A DNA stretch of 64,000 nucleotides from Clostridium akagii DSM 12554 (GCF_000686725.1 NZ_KK366008.1:474074-538073); one strand, 5' to 3'. Shown: positions 26,169 through 35,729, numbered from the stretch's first letter. Translations and numbers: made by a program. Notes: a model not told the origin generated them from the sequence alone.

Positions 26169-27152
26169 TTATTCTTTTAAAAGCAAAAATATAAAATATG
26201 GTACTCCAATAATTGAAACAATTATTCCAACTGGCACCTCAAGAGGGGCTAAAATATTTTTTGCTATAGTATCGGATAAAAGTAAAATTATTGAACTCAC
26301 GATTGCTGAAGTTGGTATTAATAGTTTATGTCTTGGTCCAACTAGTCTCCTAGCTATATGTGGAGAAACCAGTCCCAAAAATGATATGGTTCCCGCTACT
26401 GCTGTGGCAACACCGGCCAGTGCCACAGCGTATATCAATAATACTCTTCTTTCCCTCTCTACATTTACGCCTAGGCCCAATGACATCTCATCTCCTAAAC
26501 TTAATACATCTAGATATCTTGCTTTATAAATTATTAGTCCAGTAAAAATAAATACCCAAGGTACTGTTGCAAAAACATAAGTCCAACTTGTTCCCCAAAT
26601 ACTTCCTGAGGTCCAAACCATTACTTTATTAAATTCTTGGGTTGTAAACCTAAGTTGAAATATAATTAATATAGCGTTAAAAGCTGAATTTATACCTATA
26701 CCCATCAAAATAAATCTGGTAGGCTCTAGCCCCTTTTTAAATGCCAATGTGTAAATTAACAAAGCTCCAAAACCAGCTCCAAACAAAGCTACTAATGGCA
26801 TAGTAAATACAGTTAATTTACTTATATCAGATGATCCCCCCCTATTCATAAAATAAATATAAATAACAACAGCCACCGCTGCTCCAGAGCTTATACCTAC
26901 TATACCAGGGTCAGCTAAATCATTTTTAGTTATTCCTTGAAGTACCGTTGCTGATATAGCTAGTGCACTTCCTACCAATATTGCTATTATTATCCTTGGA
27001 AGCCTCATGGTAAAAAGCACTAATTCCTGCTTTTCGTTTCCTTGTCCTAGCAAAGTTTTAATTACGTCAATTGGTGTTATAGCAAATGTTCCTATATTAA
27101 AGCTAATTACAAATATAGAAAGTAGTAAAATGATTAAAAATCCTAGGATCAA
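26169..27152 (-). CDS. Iron-siderophore ABC transporter permease (FecD type)
   Basis: Membrane permease of 327 residues in the FecCD family. Family stretches are RLPRIIIAILVGSALAISAT, DPGIVGISSGAAVAVV and the C-terminal FLGLVSPHIARRLVGPRHK. About nine or ten helices. With the next permease it would form a heterodimeric pore. Confidence 0.92.
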   Translation of the reverse strand: MILGFLIILLLSIFVISFNIGTFAITPIDVIKTLLGQGNEKQELVLFTMRLPRIIIAILVGSALAISATVLQGITKNDLADPGIVGISSGAAVAVVIYIYFMNRGGSSDISKLTVFTMPLVALFGAGFGALLIYTLAFKKGLEPTRFILMGIGINSAFNAILIIFQLRFTTQEFNKVMVWTSGSIWGTSWTYVFATVPWVFIFTGLIIYKARYLDVLSLGDEMSLGLGVNVERERRVLLIYAVALAGVATAVAGTISFLGLVSPHIARRLVGPRHKLLIPTSAIVSSIILLLSDTIAKNILAPLEVPVGIIVSIIGVPYFIFLLLKE

Positions 27153-27184
27153 AACATTTTTTTTTATTTTCTCATAGCTACGCT

Positions 27185-28216
27185 TTATAATGGTTTTGCC
27201 TCCTTTCTCACAATATATATAAAGAAGGGTACTCCAAGTAATACTGTTAATGCACCAATAGGTGTTTCATAAGGTTGATTTATCATCCTAGAAGCTATAT
27301 CACTATAAACCAATAATACTGCACCTAATACTAGTGAACATGGAATTATAAATCTATAATCAGGCCCAACTAAACTTCTTACAATTTGTGGTACAATAAG
27401 TCCAATAAATGCAATATTTCCTGCTACTGCTACTGAACTACCACTCAATAATATTACTATTACTATACCAATGAATCTTATAATATTTGTTTTTTGTCCA
27501 AGCCCTATAGCGATTTCTTCCCCTAGGCTTAAAATTGTTATTTTAGGAGAAATAATTATTGCAGCTATCACCCCAAATACACCAACAGAAGCTAGTAATC
27601 TAACTCCCTGCCACTTTGCAGTAACAAGACCTCCTGAAATCCAAAAACTTAACTGCTGAGATAAATTAAAATACATTGCCACACCTGTTGCTAGTGATAT
27701 TAAAAGGGTTCCTAGTGCAGTTCCTGCCAAAACAAGTTTAATGGGACTAACCCCTTTAATGGATCTTGAACTTAACAAGTAAACTAATAAACCGCTTAGG
27801 CTAGCTCCAGCAAAAGCAAAAAGCATCAATCCAGAACCTCCTATACTGGCTTTCATTGCAAAAGCTATAGATATACTAAATGTTGCACCTTGCGTAATTC
27901 CCATTATTGAAGGATCTGCTATGGGATTTCTTGTTATTCCTTGCATTATAGCACCAGAGGCAGCCAGAAAAGCTCCAACCAATGCCGCTGAAATTGCCCT
28001 TGGAAGTCTTATATCTCTAATTATATTTGAATTTATATCTCCATGGTATGATGTAATACTATTAACTACAACATCTAAACTTATGTGTTTTGCTCCCAAT
28101 GATGAAGACAAAATTATACCAAAAAACAAAATTATAAGTCCAGTTATAATTAATAATGAGCTTATAATAAGTCTAGTTGGCTTTGTTTTATTTTTTTTAA
28201 CTATTATGTTTACCAT
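27185..28216 (-). CDS. Iron-siderophore ABC transporter permease (FecC type)
   Basis: Second FecCD-family permease, 343 residues. RLPRAISAALVGAFLAASGA, IADPSIMGITQGATFSI and FIGLIVPQIVRSLVGPDYRF are the family motifs, each in the same place as in the paralogous permease downstream. It starts about 30 bp after the intercistronic hairpin that follows the binding-protein gene. Confidence 0.92.
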   Translation of the reverse strand: MVNIIVKKNKTKPTRLIISSLLIITGLIILFFGIILSSSLGAKHISLDVVVNSITSYHGDINSNIIRDIRLPRAISAALVGAFLAASGAIMQGITRNPIADPSIMGITQGATFSISIAFAMKASIGGSGLMLFAFAGASLSGLLVYLLSSRSIKGVSPIKLVLAGTALGTLLISLATGVAMYFNLSQQLSFWISGGLVTAKWQGVRLLASVGVFGVIAAIIISPKITILSLGEEIAIGLGQKTNIIRFIGIVIVILLSGSSVAVAGNIAFIGLIVPQIVRSLVGPDYRFIIPCSLVLGAVLLVYSDIASRMINQPYETPIGALTVLLGVPFFIYIVRKEAKPL

Positions 28217-28249
28217 TAAAATCTTACGCCTCCAATTTGCTTAAGGTAA

Positions 28250-28287
28250 AAAGGTGATAAAAAGACTAAAAATTTTCTTTTTTATCA
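28250..28287 (-). terminator. Intercistronic hairpin between binding protein and permeases
   Basis: Stem GGTGATAAAAAAG/CTTTTTATCACC on the minus strand followed by TTTTTA. Its place after the binding-protein gene suggests partial termination, giving more binding protein than permease. Confidence 0.75.
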
Positions 28288-28305
28288 CCACAATTTTTTT
28301 ATGTA

Positions 28306-29244
28306 TTACTTCACAAATTTTCCTTTTACCAAATCAAGTAATAATTCTCTTCCTATTGGCGCATACCCTTGAGCAAAATATGGACTACTATTAAGCATTG
28401 TAACATTTCCATCTTTTACAGCCCTCATACTCTTCCAAACTTCACTGTTCTCTAAATCTTTTTTATCTGCATCAGTTGTTATAGCAATAATATGGTCTGC
28501 ATCAATGGATGCCAATCCTTCCATAGTTACTACTGGTAAACTTATGCCTTCCTGTTTTGGCATGTTAGATGGTTGTGGAAGTTTCATGTCTGATAATAAA
28601 ATTGAACCAATAGCTGCATCGCTAAAAATATAGAACTTACCTGAACTAGCTAATATGGTTAGATATGTTTGTTTCCCATTTTTTTTCTCTATCTCTTTTC
28701 CTATACTAATAGCTTTTTTATCATAATCAGCTAACCACTTTTTAGCATCCTTTTCTTGTCCAAATAATTTTGAAACATCAGTTAATTGAGATCTCCAATC
28801 ATTAGCATAATCTTTCAACATAACGACTGGTGCTATAGCTTTTAATTGATCATATATCTTTGCTTGTCTTTCGCTCATTATAATTAGGTCTGGATTTAAT
28901 TTTAGTATAGCCTCCATATCCATTGTATCCATCATGGAAAAACCTACAAGTTTTGATGTACGCAATTCATCTTTAAGATAACTTGGCTTTTCAGTAGTTT
29001 TATATGAATCAGCATTGGCTGTACCTATTGGAGTGTGCTTTAAAATTAATAGGTCTTCAGTAACTCCCGATATATCCACAATACGTTTAGGGTTAGTTGG
29101 TATACTTACATTTCCCTTTATTGTGCTAACTATCTTCGTACTGCTCTCCTTTTTAGCCTTTTCTGTATTGCTTGAACAACCTGCAAACAAACTAGCACAA
29201 ATTATAATTCCTGTAATTAATCCAAACACTCTTTTTTTCTTCAA
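28306..29244 (-). CDS. Iron-siderophore substrate-binding lipoprotein
   Basis: Exported binding protein of 312 residues (FepB/FhuD-type periplasmic-binding fold). The lipoprotein signal begins KKKRVFGLITGIIICASLFAGC with lipobox FAGC. Later stretches NPKRIVDISGVTEDLLIL, LNPDLIIMS and QGYAPIGRELLLDLVKG fit the family. I chose the TTG at 29244 because AGGAGG lies seven bases upstream; an ATG at 29289 adds 15 residues before the signal and lacks such a site. First gene of the operon, with a Fur-box-like site upstream. Confidence 0.9.
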   Translation of the reverse strand: MKKKRVFGLITGIIICASLFAGCSSNTEKAKKESSTKIVSTIKGNVSIPTNPKRIVDISGVTEDLLILKHTPIGTANADSYKTTEKPSYLKDELRTSKLVGFSMMDTMDMEAILKLNPDLIIMSERQAKIYDQLKAIAPVVMLKDYANDWRSQLTDVSKLFGQEKDAKKWLADYDKKAISIGKEIEKKNGKQTYLTILASSGKFYIFSDAAIGSILLSDMKLPQPSNMPKQEGISLPVVTMEGLASIDADHIIAITTDADKKDLENSEVWKSMRAVKDGNVTMLNSSPYFAQGYAPIGRELLLDLVKGKFVK

Positions 29245-29302
29245 GTTGATTCCTCCTAGTATAATTAAAATCCGATTAAAAATCCCCACGCAAACCTTAG
29301 TT

Positions 29303-29321
29303 GAAATTAATAATCATTATC
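29303..29321. promoter_or_regulatory. Fur-box-like operator
   Basis: GAAATTAATAATCATTATC matches 15 of 19 bases of the classical Fur box when read on the minus strand. It lies downstream of the -10 region and about 60 bp before the start of the iron-siderophore binding protein, the usual arrangement for iron-dependent repression. Confidence 0.75.
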
Positions 29322-29338
29322 ATTTATCTTCAAGTGAT

Positions 29339-29366
29339 ATTGTATCAGAACTGATAGATATGTCAA
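29339..29366 (-). promoter_or_regulatory. Promoter of the iron-siderophore operon with spacer palindrome
   Basis: TTGACA (29361-29366), a 16-nt spacer and TACAAT (29339-29344) on the minus strand. The spacer holds the inverted repeat TATCAGAACTGATA (29343-29356), a second possible operator beside the Fur box. Confidence 0.7.
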
Positions 29367-29567
29367 TATATTTTTTTTATATTACCTGATTGGTTTTTAA
29401 CATAATGCTTATGACTCAATTCTACATAAAAAATAAAAGCCCACAAACTCAATGTTTGTAAAGCTTTTATAGTCACTAGAATTATGTCTACAATCAAAAA
29501 TCAGTACTCTTAAATATAATTATGATATAATAGTTTAGGTTCATAAATTAAACTGGGGGAAACGTAT

Positions 29568-30221
29568 ATGAAGGACACTAAAATAAAGTCAAAAGTTTTA
29601 AGACCTAAATTTAATAATGATTTAGATATCATAGAGTTAGCTGAAGAAAATATATTTGATGATAATATAATTTCTTTTGGAATAATTAGTAGTTGCACTT
29701 TAGAAAATCAAGAAGCAGATAAAATGACCTTTAAGCAAGTGGTATTCAAAAATGTTATTTTTAATAAAATTATATTTAGACATATAGAATTAGAAGATGT
29801 GAGATTTGAAAACTGTAATTTATCAAACGTAGACTTTGATGAAGCTTCATTGTACAGAGTTGAATTTATAAATTGTAAGATTATTGGTATTAATTTAAAT
29901 CAATCTACCCTTAGAGATACAACTTTTGAAAACTGTAATGGTCAATATGCTCTTTTTAGTAATTCCAATTGTAAAAAAGTTTCTTTTCTACAATGTCAAT
30001 TACGTGCATCAAACTTTCAAAATTCAATACTTTCTAAAATTGAATTTAAGGAATCAAATCTTCTTATGTCACAAATGAATTTCACAAATCTTAACGGAAT
30101 AGATTTTACTAGTTCTGACATTGAAGGTTTAGGTGTAAATATTGCAGATATTAATGGTGCTATAGTTACTGCTATGCAAGCAAGTTCACTTGCCACCTTA
30201 CTAGGTCTCATTGTTAAATGA
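29568..30221 (+). CDS. Pentapeptide-repeat protein
   Basis: Cytoplasmic protein of 217 residues. From about residue 50 to 205 the sequence follows the A(D/N)LXX-type five-residue periodicity with central F or L: VRFEN CNLSN VDFDE ASLYR VEFIN, then CKVSFLQCQLRASNFQN and later INGAI. It should form a right-handed quadrilateral beta-helix. Such proteins often bind partners such as gyrase, but no specific role is shown. Start behind GGGGGAAA; monocistronic with its own terminator. Confidence 0.85.
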   Translation: MKDTKIKSKVLRPKFNNDLDIIELAEENIFDDNIISFGIISSCTLENQEADKMTFKQVVFKNVIFNKIIFRHIELEDVRFENCNLSNVDFDEASLYRVEFINCKIIGINLNQSTLRDTTFENCNGQYALFSNSNCKKVSFLQCQLRASNFQNSILSKIEFKESNLLMSQMNFTNLNGIDFTSSDIEGLGVNIADINGAIVTAMQASSLATLLGLIVK

Positions 30222-30255
30222 GGATTTCCTTTGTAATTGTTACTCCTCATTTAAC
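30213..30255 (+). terminator. Terminator overlapping the pentapeptide-repeat stop codon
   Basis: A 12-bp stem GTTAAATGAGGA/TCCTCATTTAAC; the 5' arm includes the last codon and the stop TGA. It may also end the convergent citrate synthase transcript. Confidence 0.75.
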
Positions 30256-30276
30256 TTACAATAACCTACCCCATAA

Positions 30277-31626
30277 TTATCTATCACCTAATGGGATATA
30301 AGAACTTCTTTCTGCAACACATTTATATGCAGGTCTAATAATCTTACCATTGTTTATTATTTCCTCAAGCCTATGAGCGCTCCAACCAGATATTCTTGAT
30401 ATAGCAAAAATAGGTGTAAACATCTCAGCTGGTATATCTAGCATTCTATATACAAATCCCGAATAAAAATCCACATTAGCGCTTACCCCTTTGTAAATTT
30501 TTCTAACACTGGCAATTACTTTTGGTGCTAGTTCTTCAACTTTTGCATAAAGATTGTATTCATCTTCAAGACCCTTTTCCTTAGCTAGCCTTTCAACATA
30601 TCCTTTGAAAATAACTGCTCTTGGATCAGATATAGAATAAACAGCATGACCTATTCCATAAATTAGCCCCGATTTATCAAATGCCTCTTTATTAAGTATT
30701 TTTGATAAATATTTTTCAATTTCTTTGTCATCGGTCCAATCACTTACTCTTTCCTTCATATCTTCAAACATTTTAACAACTTTAATATTCGCACCACCAT
30801 GTCTTGGACCTTTTAAAGAACCAAGAGCTGCAGCTATTACTGAATAGGTATCCGACCCAGAGGAAGTTACTACATGTGTAACAAATGTGGAGTTATTACC
30901 ACCACCATGTTCTGCATGAAGTACTAGTGAAAGGTCAAGTAATATAGCCTCAAGTTTTGTATATTTACTATCATCTCTAAGCATATAAAGAATATTTTCA
31001 GCAGTACTTAATTCTGGACTTGGATCATGAATAATCAGACTGTTATTATTATGATAATGTGATAATGCTTGATAGCCGTAAACTCCAATAAGTGGGAAAC
31101 AGGCAATTAATCGAAGGCATTGCTCAAGAACATTACTTACAGTGGTATCCTCAGCTTTATCGTCCAGGCTATAAAGTGCCAAAACACTCCTTGCTAATGA
31201 ATTCATTATATTTTTACTTGGCATTTTAAGTATCATATCTCGTACAAACCCATCAGGGAGATTTCTGTATTTAGCCAATAATTCTGTGAATGTTTTTAGT
31301 TCTTGTTCAGTTGGTAGTTCACTAAAAAGTAGCAAATAACAAGTTTCTTCAAATCCAAACCTAGAATCTTCAACGAAACCATCTACTAAATTGTTAATGT
31401 TTATACCTCTATACCTTAATGAACCTGGTACTGGAACCATCTTATTTTCCTTAGATATAAATGAATTTACTTCTCCTATTTCCGTTAAACCAACAAGCAC
31501 TCCTCTACCATCAGTATCTCTAAGTCCTCGTTTAACTTCATACTTATTATATTGTTCTAAGTCTATAGGCCCACTTAATTTTTTAGCCATTTTTTTCTCG
31601 AATTCATCCAGTTTATCATTTTCCAT
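30277..31626 (-). CDS. gltA: Citrate (Si)-synthase / 2-methylcitrate synthase family
   Basis: Condenses oxaloacetate and acetyl-CoA; 449 residues, cytoplasmic. Catalytic-region motifs are HAEHGGGNNSTFV (first active-site histidine), GSLKGPRHGGAN and YGIGHAVYSISDPRA (second histidine), and VDFYSGFVYRMLDIP with the active-site aspartate. The pattern is that of the longer Firmicute citrate synthases, not of Re-citrate synthase, which some clostridia use instead. Standing alone without aconitase or isocitrate dehydrogenase nearby. Confidence 0.9.
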   Translation of the reverse strand: MENDKLDEFEKKMAKKLSGPIDLEQYNKYEVKRGLRDTDGRGVLVGLTEIGEVNSFISKENKMVPVPGSLRYRGININNLVDGFVEDSRFGFEETCYLLLFSELPTEQELKTFTELLAKYRNLPDGFVRDMILKMPSKNIMNSLARSVLALYSLDDKAEDTTVSNVLEQCLRLIACFPLIGVYGYQALSHYHNNNSLIIHDPSPELSTAENILYMLRDDSKYTKLEAILLDLSLVLHAEHGGGNNSTFVTHVVTSSGSDTYSVIAAALGSLKGPRHGGANIKVVKMFEDMKERVSDWTDDKEIEKYLSKILNKEAFDKSGLIYGIGHAVYSISDPRAVIFKGYVERLAKEKGLEDEYNLYAKVEELAPKVIASVRKIYKGVSANVDFYSGFVYRMLDIPAEMFTPIFAISRISGWSAHRLEEIINNGKIIRPAYKCVAERSSYIPLGDR

Positions 31627-31666
31627 AATATACCACCTTTCAAAACGATTGTTAATATTCCGTTAA

Positions 31667-31712
31667 AAAGAAATATAAGTGTTTTTTTGCACAAACCTAT
31701 CTATATTTCTTT
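31667..31712 (-). terminator. Second hairpin downstream of the CrtC-exporter gene
   Basis: Stem AAAGAAATATA/TATATTTCTTT with TTTTT on the minus strand. The loop GATAGGTTTGTGCAAAAAAA resembles that of the hairpin at 8360-8413. It lies just upstream of citrate synthase. Confidence 0.65.
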
Positions 31713-31721
31713 ATTATACAA

Positions 31722-31749
31722 AAATAGCCTACTTGGAAGTAGGCTATTT
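31722..31749. terminator. Terminator after the CrtC-exporter gene
   Basis: A 13-bp perfect stem AAATAGCCTACTT/AAGTAGGCTATTT with a 2-nt loop. The gap 31750-31867 is AT-rich and otherwise featureless. Confidence 0.8.
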
Positions 31750-31867
31750 GAATTTAACAATTTTATTATGTTTGTTTTTCTGCCTTAGTTACTACCTCAA
31801 TAATCAGTATATCACTATATCATATCACATATACTAACATAAGTATGCATTAAGCTATACTAATTTT

Positions 31868-34024
31868 TTAATTACCATGGAGCTTATCCTTAAAATTTTT
31901 CTTTATCTCTAAAAGATACTCCATATCATTTAGAAATTGGAATAGCATAGCTCTATTTTCAAACTCCTCCCTTGATTTAGGAAGTTCTTGAACTTTACAA
32001 GCTTTCATGACACCTTTTAGCTCTGCCATAAGCTCCTGCGCTGTATTAAATTCACCAAAATTTAATGCAACTTTTTCCGTAAATGCTGCCACCATCTCTG
32101 TCTGATGAAAATTCATATAAAATTTCACAAAATGCATTCTCATATATTTTAATATCTCATATTGTAGAGTTCTCATTTCCATATATTGAACATAATATTT
32201 CACTTCATTCATAATGTAATTATTTAAATTTCTATATGCCCTCTCAGTACCTTCCTTTAATTTACTCTCTAAGTCATTAAATAGCTTTTCCTCTTCAATA
32301 TGTACAGACTGGTTTCTTAAACTTTCCGCCATGTTAAATAAAATTTTTCTCATATATTCTTCTATATCCCTTTGATTTTCCTTGATTTCACCTTCAATTT
32401 TAGGCATATATATATTTAAAATAATACCAATTCCAGCACCTATAGCCATAAGTAGAAGTTCATTTTTTATTAGAAATGGTGATACAGATTTTTCAACTAA
32501 TAAATGAGTAACTAGAACCGAGCTAACCACAATTCCATCTGTAATCTTCAAAATCACAGTGAGCGGAATAAAAATAATTAAATATACACCAAAAATAACT
32601 GGAGTATATCCAAATACAAGAAATAATGATCCTGAAATGACTAGAGCTAAAATAGTAGATTCAATTCTTTGTCTAGCTAAAGTTATAGATGTTTTTTTTG
32701 TATTGTGAACACTTAAGATTGTTATGATTCCAGCAGCAGATGCATACTTTAGCCCTAAAGATCCAGCAAGGATAATTGCAAGTGCTGAACCTACTGCAGT
32801 TTTTAAAGTTCTAAGCCCAATAATTTTTCGCATATTACCTCCATAAATCCCATGATTTTTATATACTTGTTCAATTATAGCATCTTTATTGCCACCAAAA
32901 AACATCTGCTCCCATATACCTTTTTCTTCAAAAACTTCTTTAACTCCCTCCTTTTCAGTTGTTAATTTAACTTGACCTATGCATCTTATATATGAAGGGT
33001 TGATTTTTAAAGCTTTAGCTGCAAATTTTTTTATTTTAGATATTCCTGTGCTTATAAACATATTTACAGTTAAAATATCCTGTTCTCTTTTAAATTCTAT
33101 TTTAAACTTTTCTCCATTGCTCACTTGTTGAATAAAAGTTAAGTTATTATCAATAAATTTTTTAGTTACCGGATGATATTTTGTATCTAATCTTTTTACT
33201 GCAGTTTTTTCTTCATTATCAGCTATTATATTTCCATGTTTTCCTATCATGAAAACTGGTAATCTAGCATAACCATATTTTTTTTCTGCAATAATATCAC
33301 AGGCTATAATTGTATAATCTCCAATATTTGCACGACACCAATACCAATGGTTCATGAGTCTACCCATATGGATATTACCCCAATTGTGATCATGATATCC
33401 ATTTCCATTTAATTTGAACGTTTCCCTTTCAATTCTTAATGTAGCACTAACATAGGCAGAAGGCATCGCCACAAACCAGGCGAAATAATGTTTTTGTCCC
33501 TCCCCATAATACCAATGTCCTGTTCCTGGTCTCCACATTGGTAATTTAGGTTTCATGATGCAAGTGTATTCAACTTCGCCTTCTACAAAATGTATGAAAT
33601 AATTACCATCACAATATTTAATACTGCTTCGACAAATCTTTACATCACATTTCTCTTTTGAAGCACGAATTTTTTGTCCGGTGCCTTCCGAAATACTTTT
33701 TAATATAGTTTTTCCATTTGGAAAAGTTATTTCAATAGATGCTGTTGGATGTGCTGGTCCTCTTACATCAAACCCATTTTTACTATAGAATATAACAACA
33801 ACTTTGGTTCCATCAGTATATTCAACATCAAAATACCACCATTCATAGGTTCTCTCCCCACCGCTACTTCTCATTCCATCTTCCCAAATTGCCGGTTTTT
33901 TATTTATGCCTAATTTTTCATAGTACTCATTACTTTTTGCTAAAAATGCTTTTTCACTCATGAAACTATCACTGTTCCTTCTCACTGAAAATTTATTCTT
34001 TACACCCACTCCTGCGCACCCCAT
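31868..34024 (-). CDS. CrtC/AttH-like domain fused to aromatic acid exporter (ArAE) domain
   Basis: A two-part protein of 718 residues. Residues 1 to about 390 resemble the hydroxyneurosporene hydratase (CrtC)/AttH lipocalin-like family: ERTYEWWYFDVEYTDGT, GHWYYGEGQKHYFAWFVAMP, GYHDHNWG and MNHWYWCRANIGDYT. From residue 398 a complete aromatic acid exporter follows (MRKIIGLRTLKTAVGSALAI, several helices, then a helical C-terminal cytosolic domain). That methionine (ATG at 32833) has GGAGG four bases before it, so the exporter may also be made separately. Start 34024 has GGAGA upstream; a TTG at 34078 is the alternative. Downstream of an AEC carrier gene, probably one operon. Confidence 0.8.
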   Translation of the reverse strand: MGCAGVGVKNKFSVRRNSDSFMSEKAFLAKSNEYYEKLGINKKPAIWEDGMRSSGGERTYEWWYFDVEYTDGTKVVVIFYSKNGFDVRGPAHPTASIEITFPNGKTILKSISEGTGQKIRASKEKCDVKICRSSIKYCDGNYFIHFVEGEVEYTCIMKPKLPMWRPGTGHWYYGEGQKHYFAWFVAMPSAYVSATLRIERETFKLNGNGYHDHNWGNIHMGRLMNHWYWCRANIGDYTIIACDIIAEKKYGYARLPVFMIGKHGNIIADNEEKTAVKRLDTKYHPVTKKFIDNNLTFIQQVSNGEKFKIEFKREQDILTVNMFISTGISKIKKFAAKALKINPSYIRCIGQVKLTTEKEGVKEVFEEKGIWEQMFFGGNKDAIIEQVYKNHGIYGGNMRKIIGLRTLKTAVGSALAIILAGSLGLKYASAAGIITILSVHNTKKTSITLARQRIESTILALVISGSLFLVFGYTPVIFGVYLIIFIPLTVILKITDGIVVSSVLVTHLLVEKSVSPFLIKNELLLMAIGAGIGIILNIYMPKIEGEIKENQRDIEEYMRKILFNMAESLRNQSVHIEEEKLFNDLESKLKEGTERAYRNLNNYIMNEVKYYVQYMEMRTLQYEILKYMRMHFVKFYMNFHQTEMVAAFTEKVALNFGEFNTAQELMAELKGVMKACKVQELPKSREEFENRAMLFQFLNDMEYLLEIKKNFKDKLHGN

Positions 34025-34087
34025 TTTGGCAACTTCTCCAAGAGGTTTTAAGAATGGTCGATAATAAATACTGAACAAATCAAGACT

Positions 34088-35008
34088 TTATAATGCAATT
34101 ATAATCCATATAAGTGCAAAGCTTAATATCATCGTTATATTGCATAGAGCTCCCACCAATTTTTTATCATAATTAAATTGCACTGCATATGGTATAACTG
34201 CCATACCAATTGGAAGGCTTAGTCCTATGAGGATGGTATACCGAAACATTGAATTAAACGGCAGTATTTTGAACAATATAATTCCAAGAACTAGACCAAT
34301 ACTGTATCTTACAGCTAATATTTTTATAATATTTTTATAATATTTTTTTTCTATGGAAAAATTTAAGAATACCCCAAGGAGTAAAAGTGATAGAGGCATG
34401 TTTGCCTTAGATATTATCCCACAAACACTTATAAACTGTGAAGGAAGATGAAATCCAGCTAAATTAACAAGGAGTATGATTATGTAAGCCATAAGTGGCA
34501 CTGAAGCAAATGATTTTTTTACAATTTCTTTTATCCCTATTTTTGTTTCGCTTGTTGAGAAATAAGCTGCAATTATATAGCAGAAAATAAACATTGTTAG
34601 GGAATTTCCCATATCAAACATACCAATATATTTTAATCCATTCTTTCCCCAAATTGATTGAATAAGTGGATATGCAAACAATCCTATGTTAAAACCAGGG
34701 ACTAGCATAGCCAAAGTCCCTCTCATGTTTTTTTGTTCTTTTCTGAAAGCATATACTCCTATAAATGACATTATAATTCCATATACTGCACTTATTATAG
34801 TAAGTAAAATTAGTGAATGGTCCAACTTCATTGAATTAAATGTAACAAAAATAAGAGCAGGAAGAGTGATGTTGAATAGAATTCTTGCCATTCCATCCCC
34901 ATCTTCTTCCTTTATTAAGTTTAATCTTTTAAATGTATATCCTATTACTATAATTATCAAAGACATACCAAACTGAGAATTCACATTATTAATCTTAAAC
35001 ACATCCAA
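34088..35008 (-). CDS. AEC family carrier (auxin efflux/malate permease type)
   Basis: Membrane transporter of 306 residues with about ten helices in two halves. Family marks are FNITLPALIFVTFNSM in helix 2-3 and ANMPLSLLLLGVFLNFS plus LPIGMAVIPYAVQFNYD in the second half. Members move organic acids such as malate. The stop lies only a few dozen bases before the start of the CrtC-exporter fusion on the same strand, which suggests a shared substrate class. Confidence 0.85.
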   Translation of the reverse strand: MDVFKINNVNSQFGMSLIIIVIGYTFKRLNLIKEEDGDGMARILFNITLPALIFVTFNSMKLDHSLILLTIISAVYGIIMSFIGVYAFRKEQKNMRGTLAMLVPGFNIGLFAYPLIQSIWGKNGLKYIGMFDMGNSLTMFIFCYIIAAYFSTSETKIGIKEIVKKSFASVPLMAYIIILLVNLAGFHLPSQFISVCGIISKANMPLSLLLLGVFLNFSIEKKYYKNIIKILAVRYSIGLVLGIILFKILPFNSMFRYTILIGLSLPIGMAVIPYAVQFNYDKKLVGALCNITMILSFALIWIIIAL

Positions 35009-35084
35009 TCTGAATCTTAGGCATTTTAGAGAAAATAGACTATTATATCTATAGCAAAAGCCATAAATAGATATTTTGAACCAT

Positions 35085-35729
35085 CTAACTAGTTGCGTTT
35101 AATAAATATACGAATCCTCCGCCAAGCGTTGTAGTATTGTACCATAACTCAAGATTGATATTTTTAATTAATCCCTCATCTAATATTTTTATAAATGCAC
35201 TTTTTTTATTTTCTGTAAACTGGAGTGAAATTATAGTAACCCAGTGCCATGGTTCTAAATTTTTCTCATCCCCATTAGATAAATTCAAAAATGCAATAGG
35301 TGAATCTTTTATCAATGCTTCTTCTAAAAAATCCAATATTTTCGATAATTTAGGTCGTAGTAATTTATCTTCAGGCACATCACAAAATCCGTATTTTACA
35401 TTTAACCCTTTTGATTTTGTGTATGCAACCACATGATCATAAAACATTTTAGTTGTAGGTATCCCTTCATTTGTTGGTGTAACATGTTCCCAAACCTCTT
35501 CCATGAAAGATACACATTTATTTTTAGTGTTCACGTTTTTCTCCGCATCCGAAATAGTTTTGTTATTATTTAGATAAAAAACGATATTACTTGCAACCGA
35601 TGGGCCACATCCAGAGCGGCGTTGCCAATCTGTGCCATACCACTCTTGATTGCAGCCATAAAACATTTCATTAGTACCTTCATCTAGTACCTTAAACAAT
35701 TTTAAATTAGTTATTGACCTTACAATCAT
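35085..35729 (-). CDS. C39-like putative cysteine peptidase
   Basis: Protein of 214 residues without a signal peptide. The motif WQRRSGCGPSVASNIVFYL (about residues 35-53) looks like the Q...C-G-P catalytic start of papain/C39-type peptidases. EPWHWVTIISLQF near residue 160 would supply the catalytic histidine, followed by KILDEG for the acidic residue. Start chosen at 35729, with GGGGG upstream. Function and substrate unknown; other possibilities are an amidase or transglutaminase-like enzyme of the same fold. Confidence 0.6.
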   Translation of the reverse strand: MIVRSITNLKLFKVLDEGTNEMFYGCNQEWYGTDWQRRSGCGPSVASNIVFYLNNNKTISDAEKNVNTKNKCVSFMEEVWEHVTPTNEGIPTTKMFYDHVVAYTKSKGLNVKYGFCDVPEDKLLRPKLSKILDFLEEALIKDSPIAFLNLSNGDEKNLEPWHWVTIISLQFTENKKSAFIKILDEGLIKNINLELWYNTTTLGGGFVYLLNATS

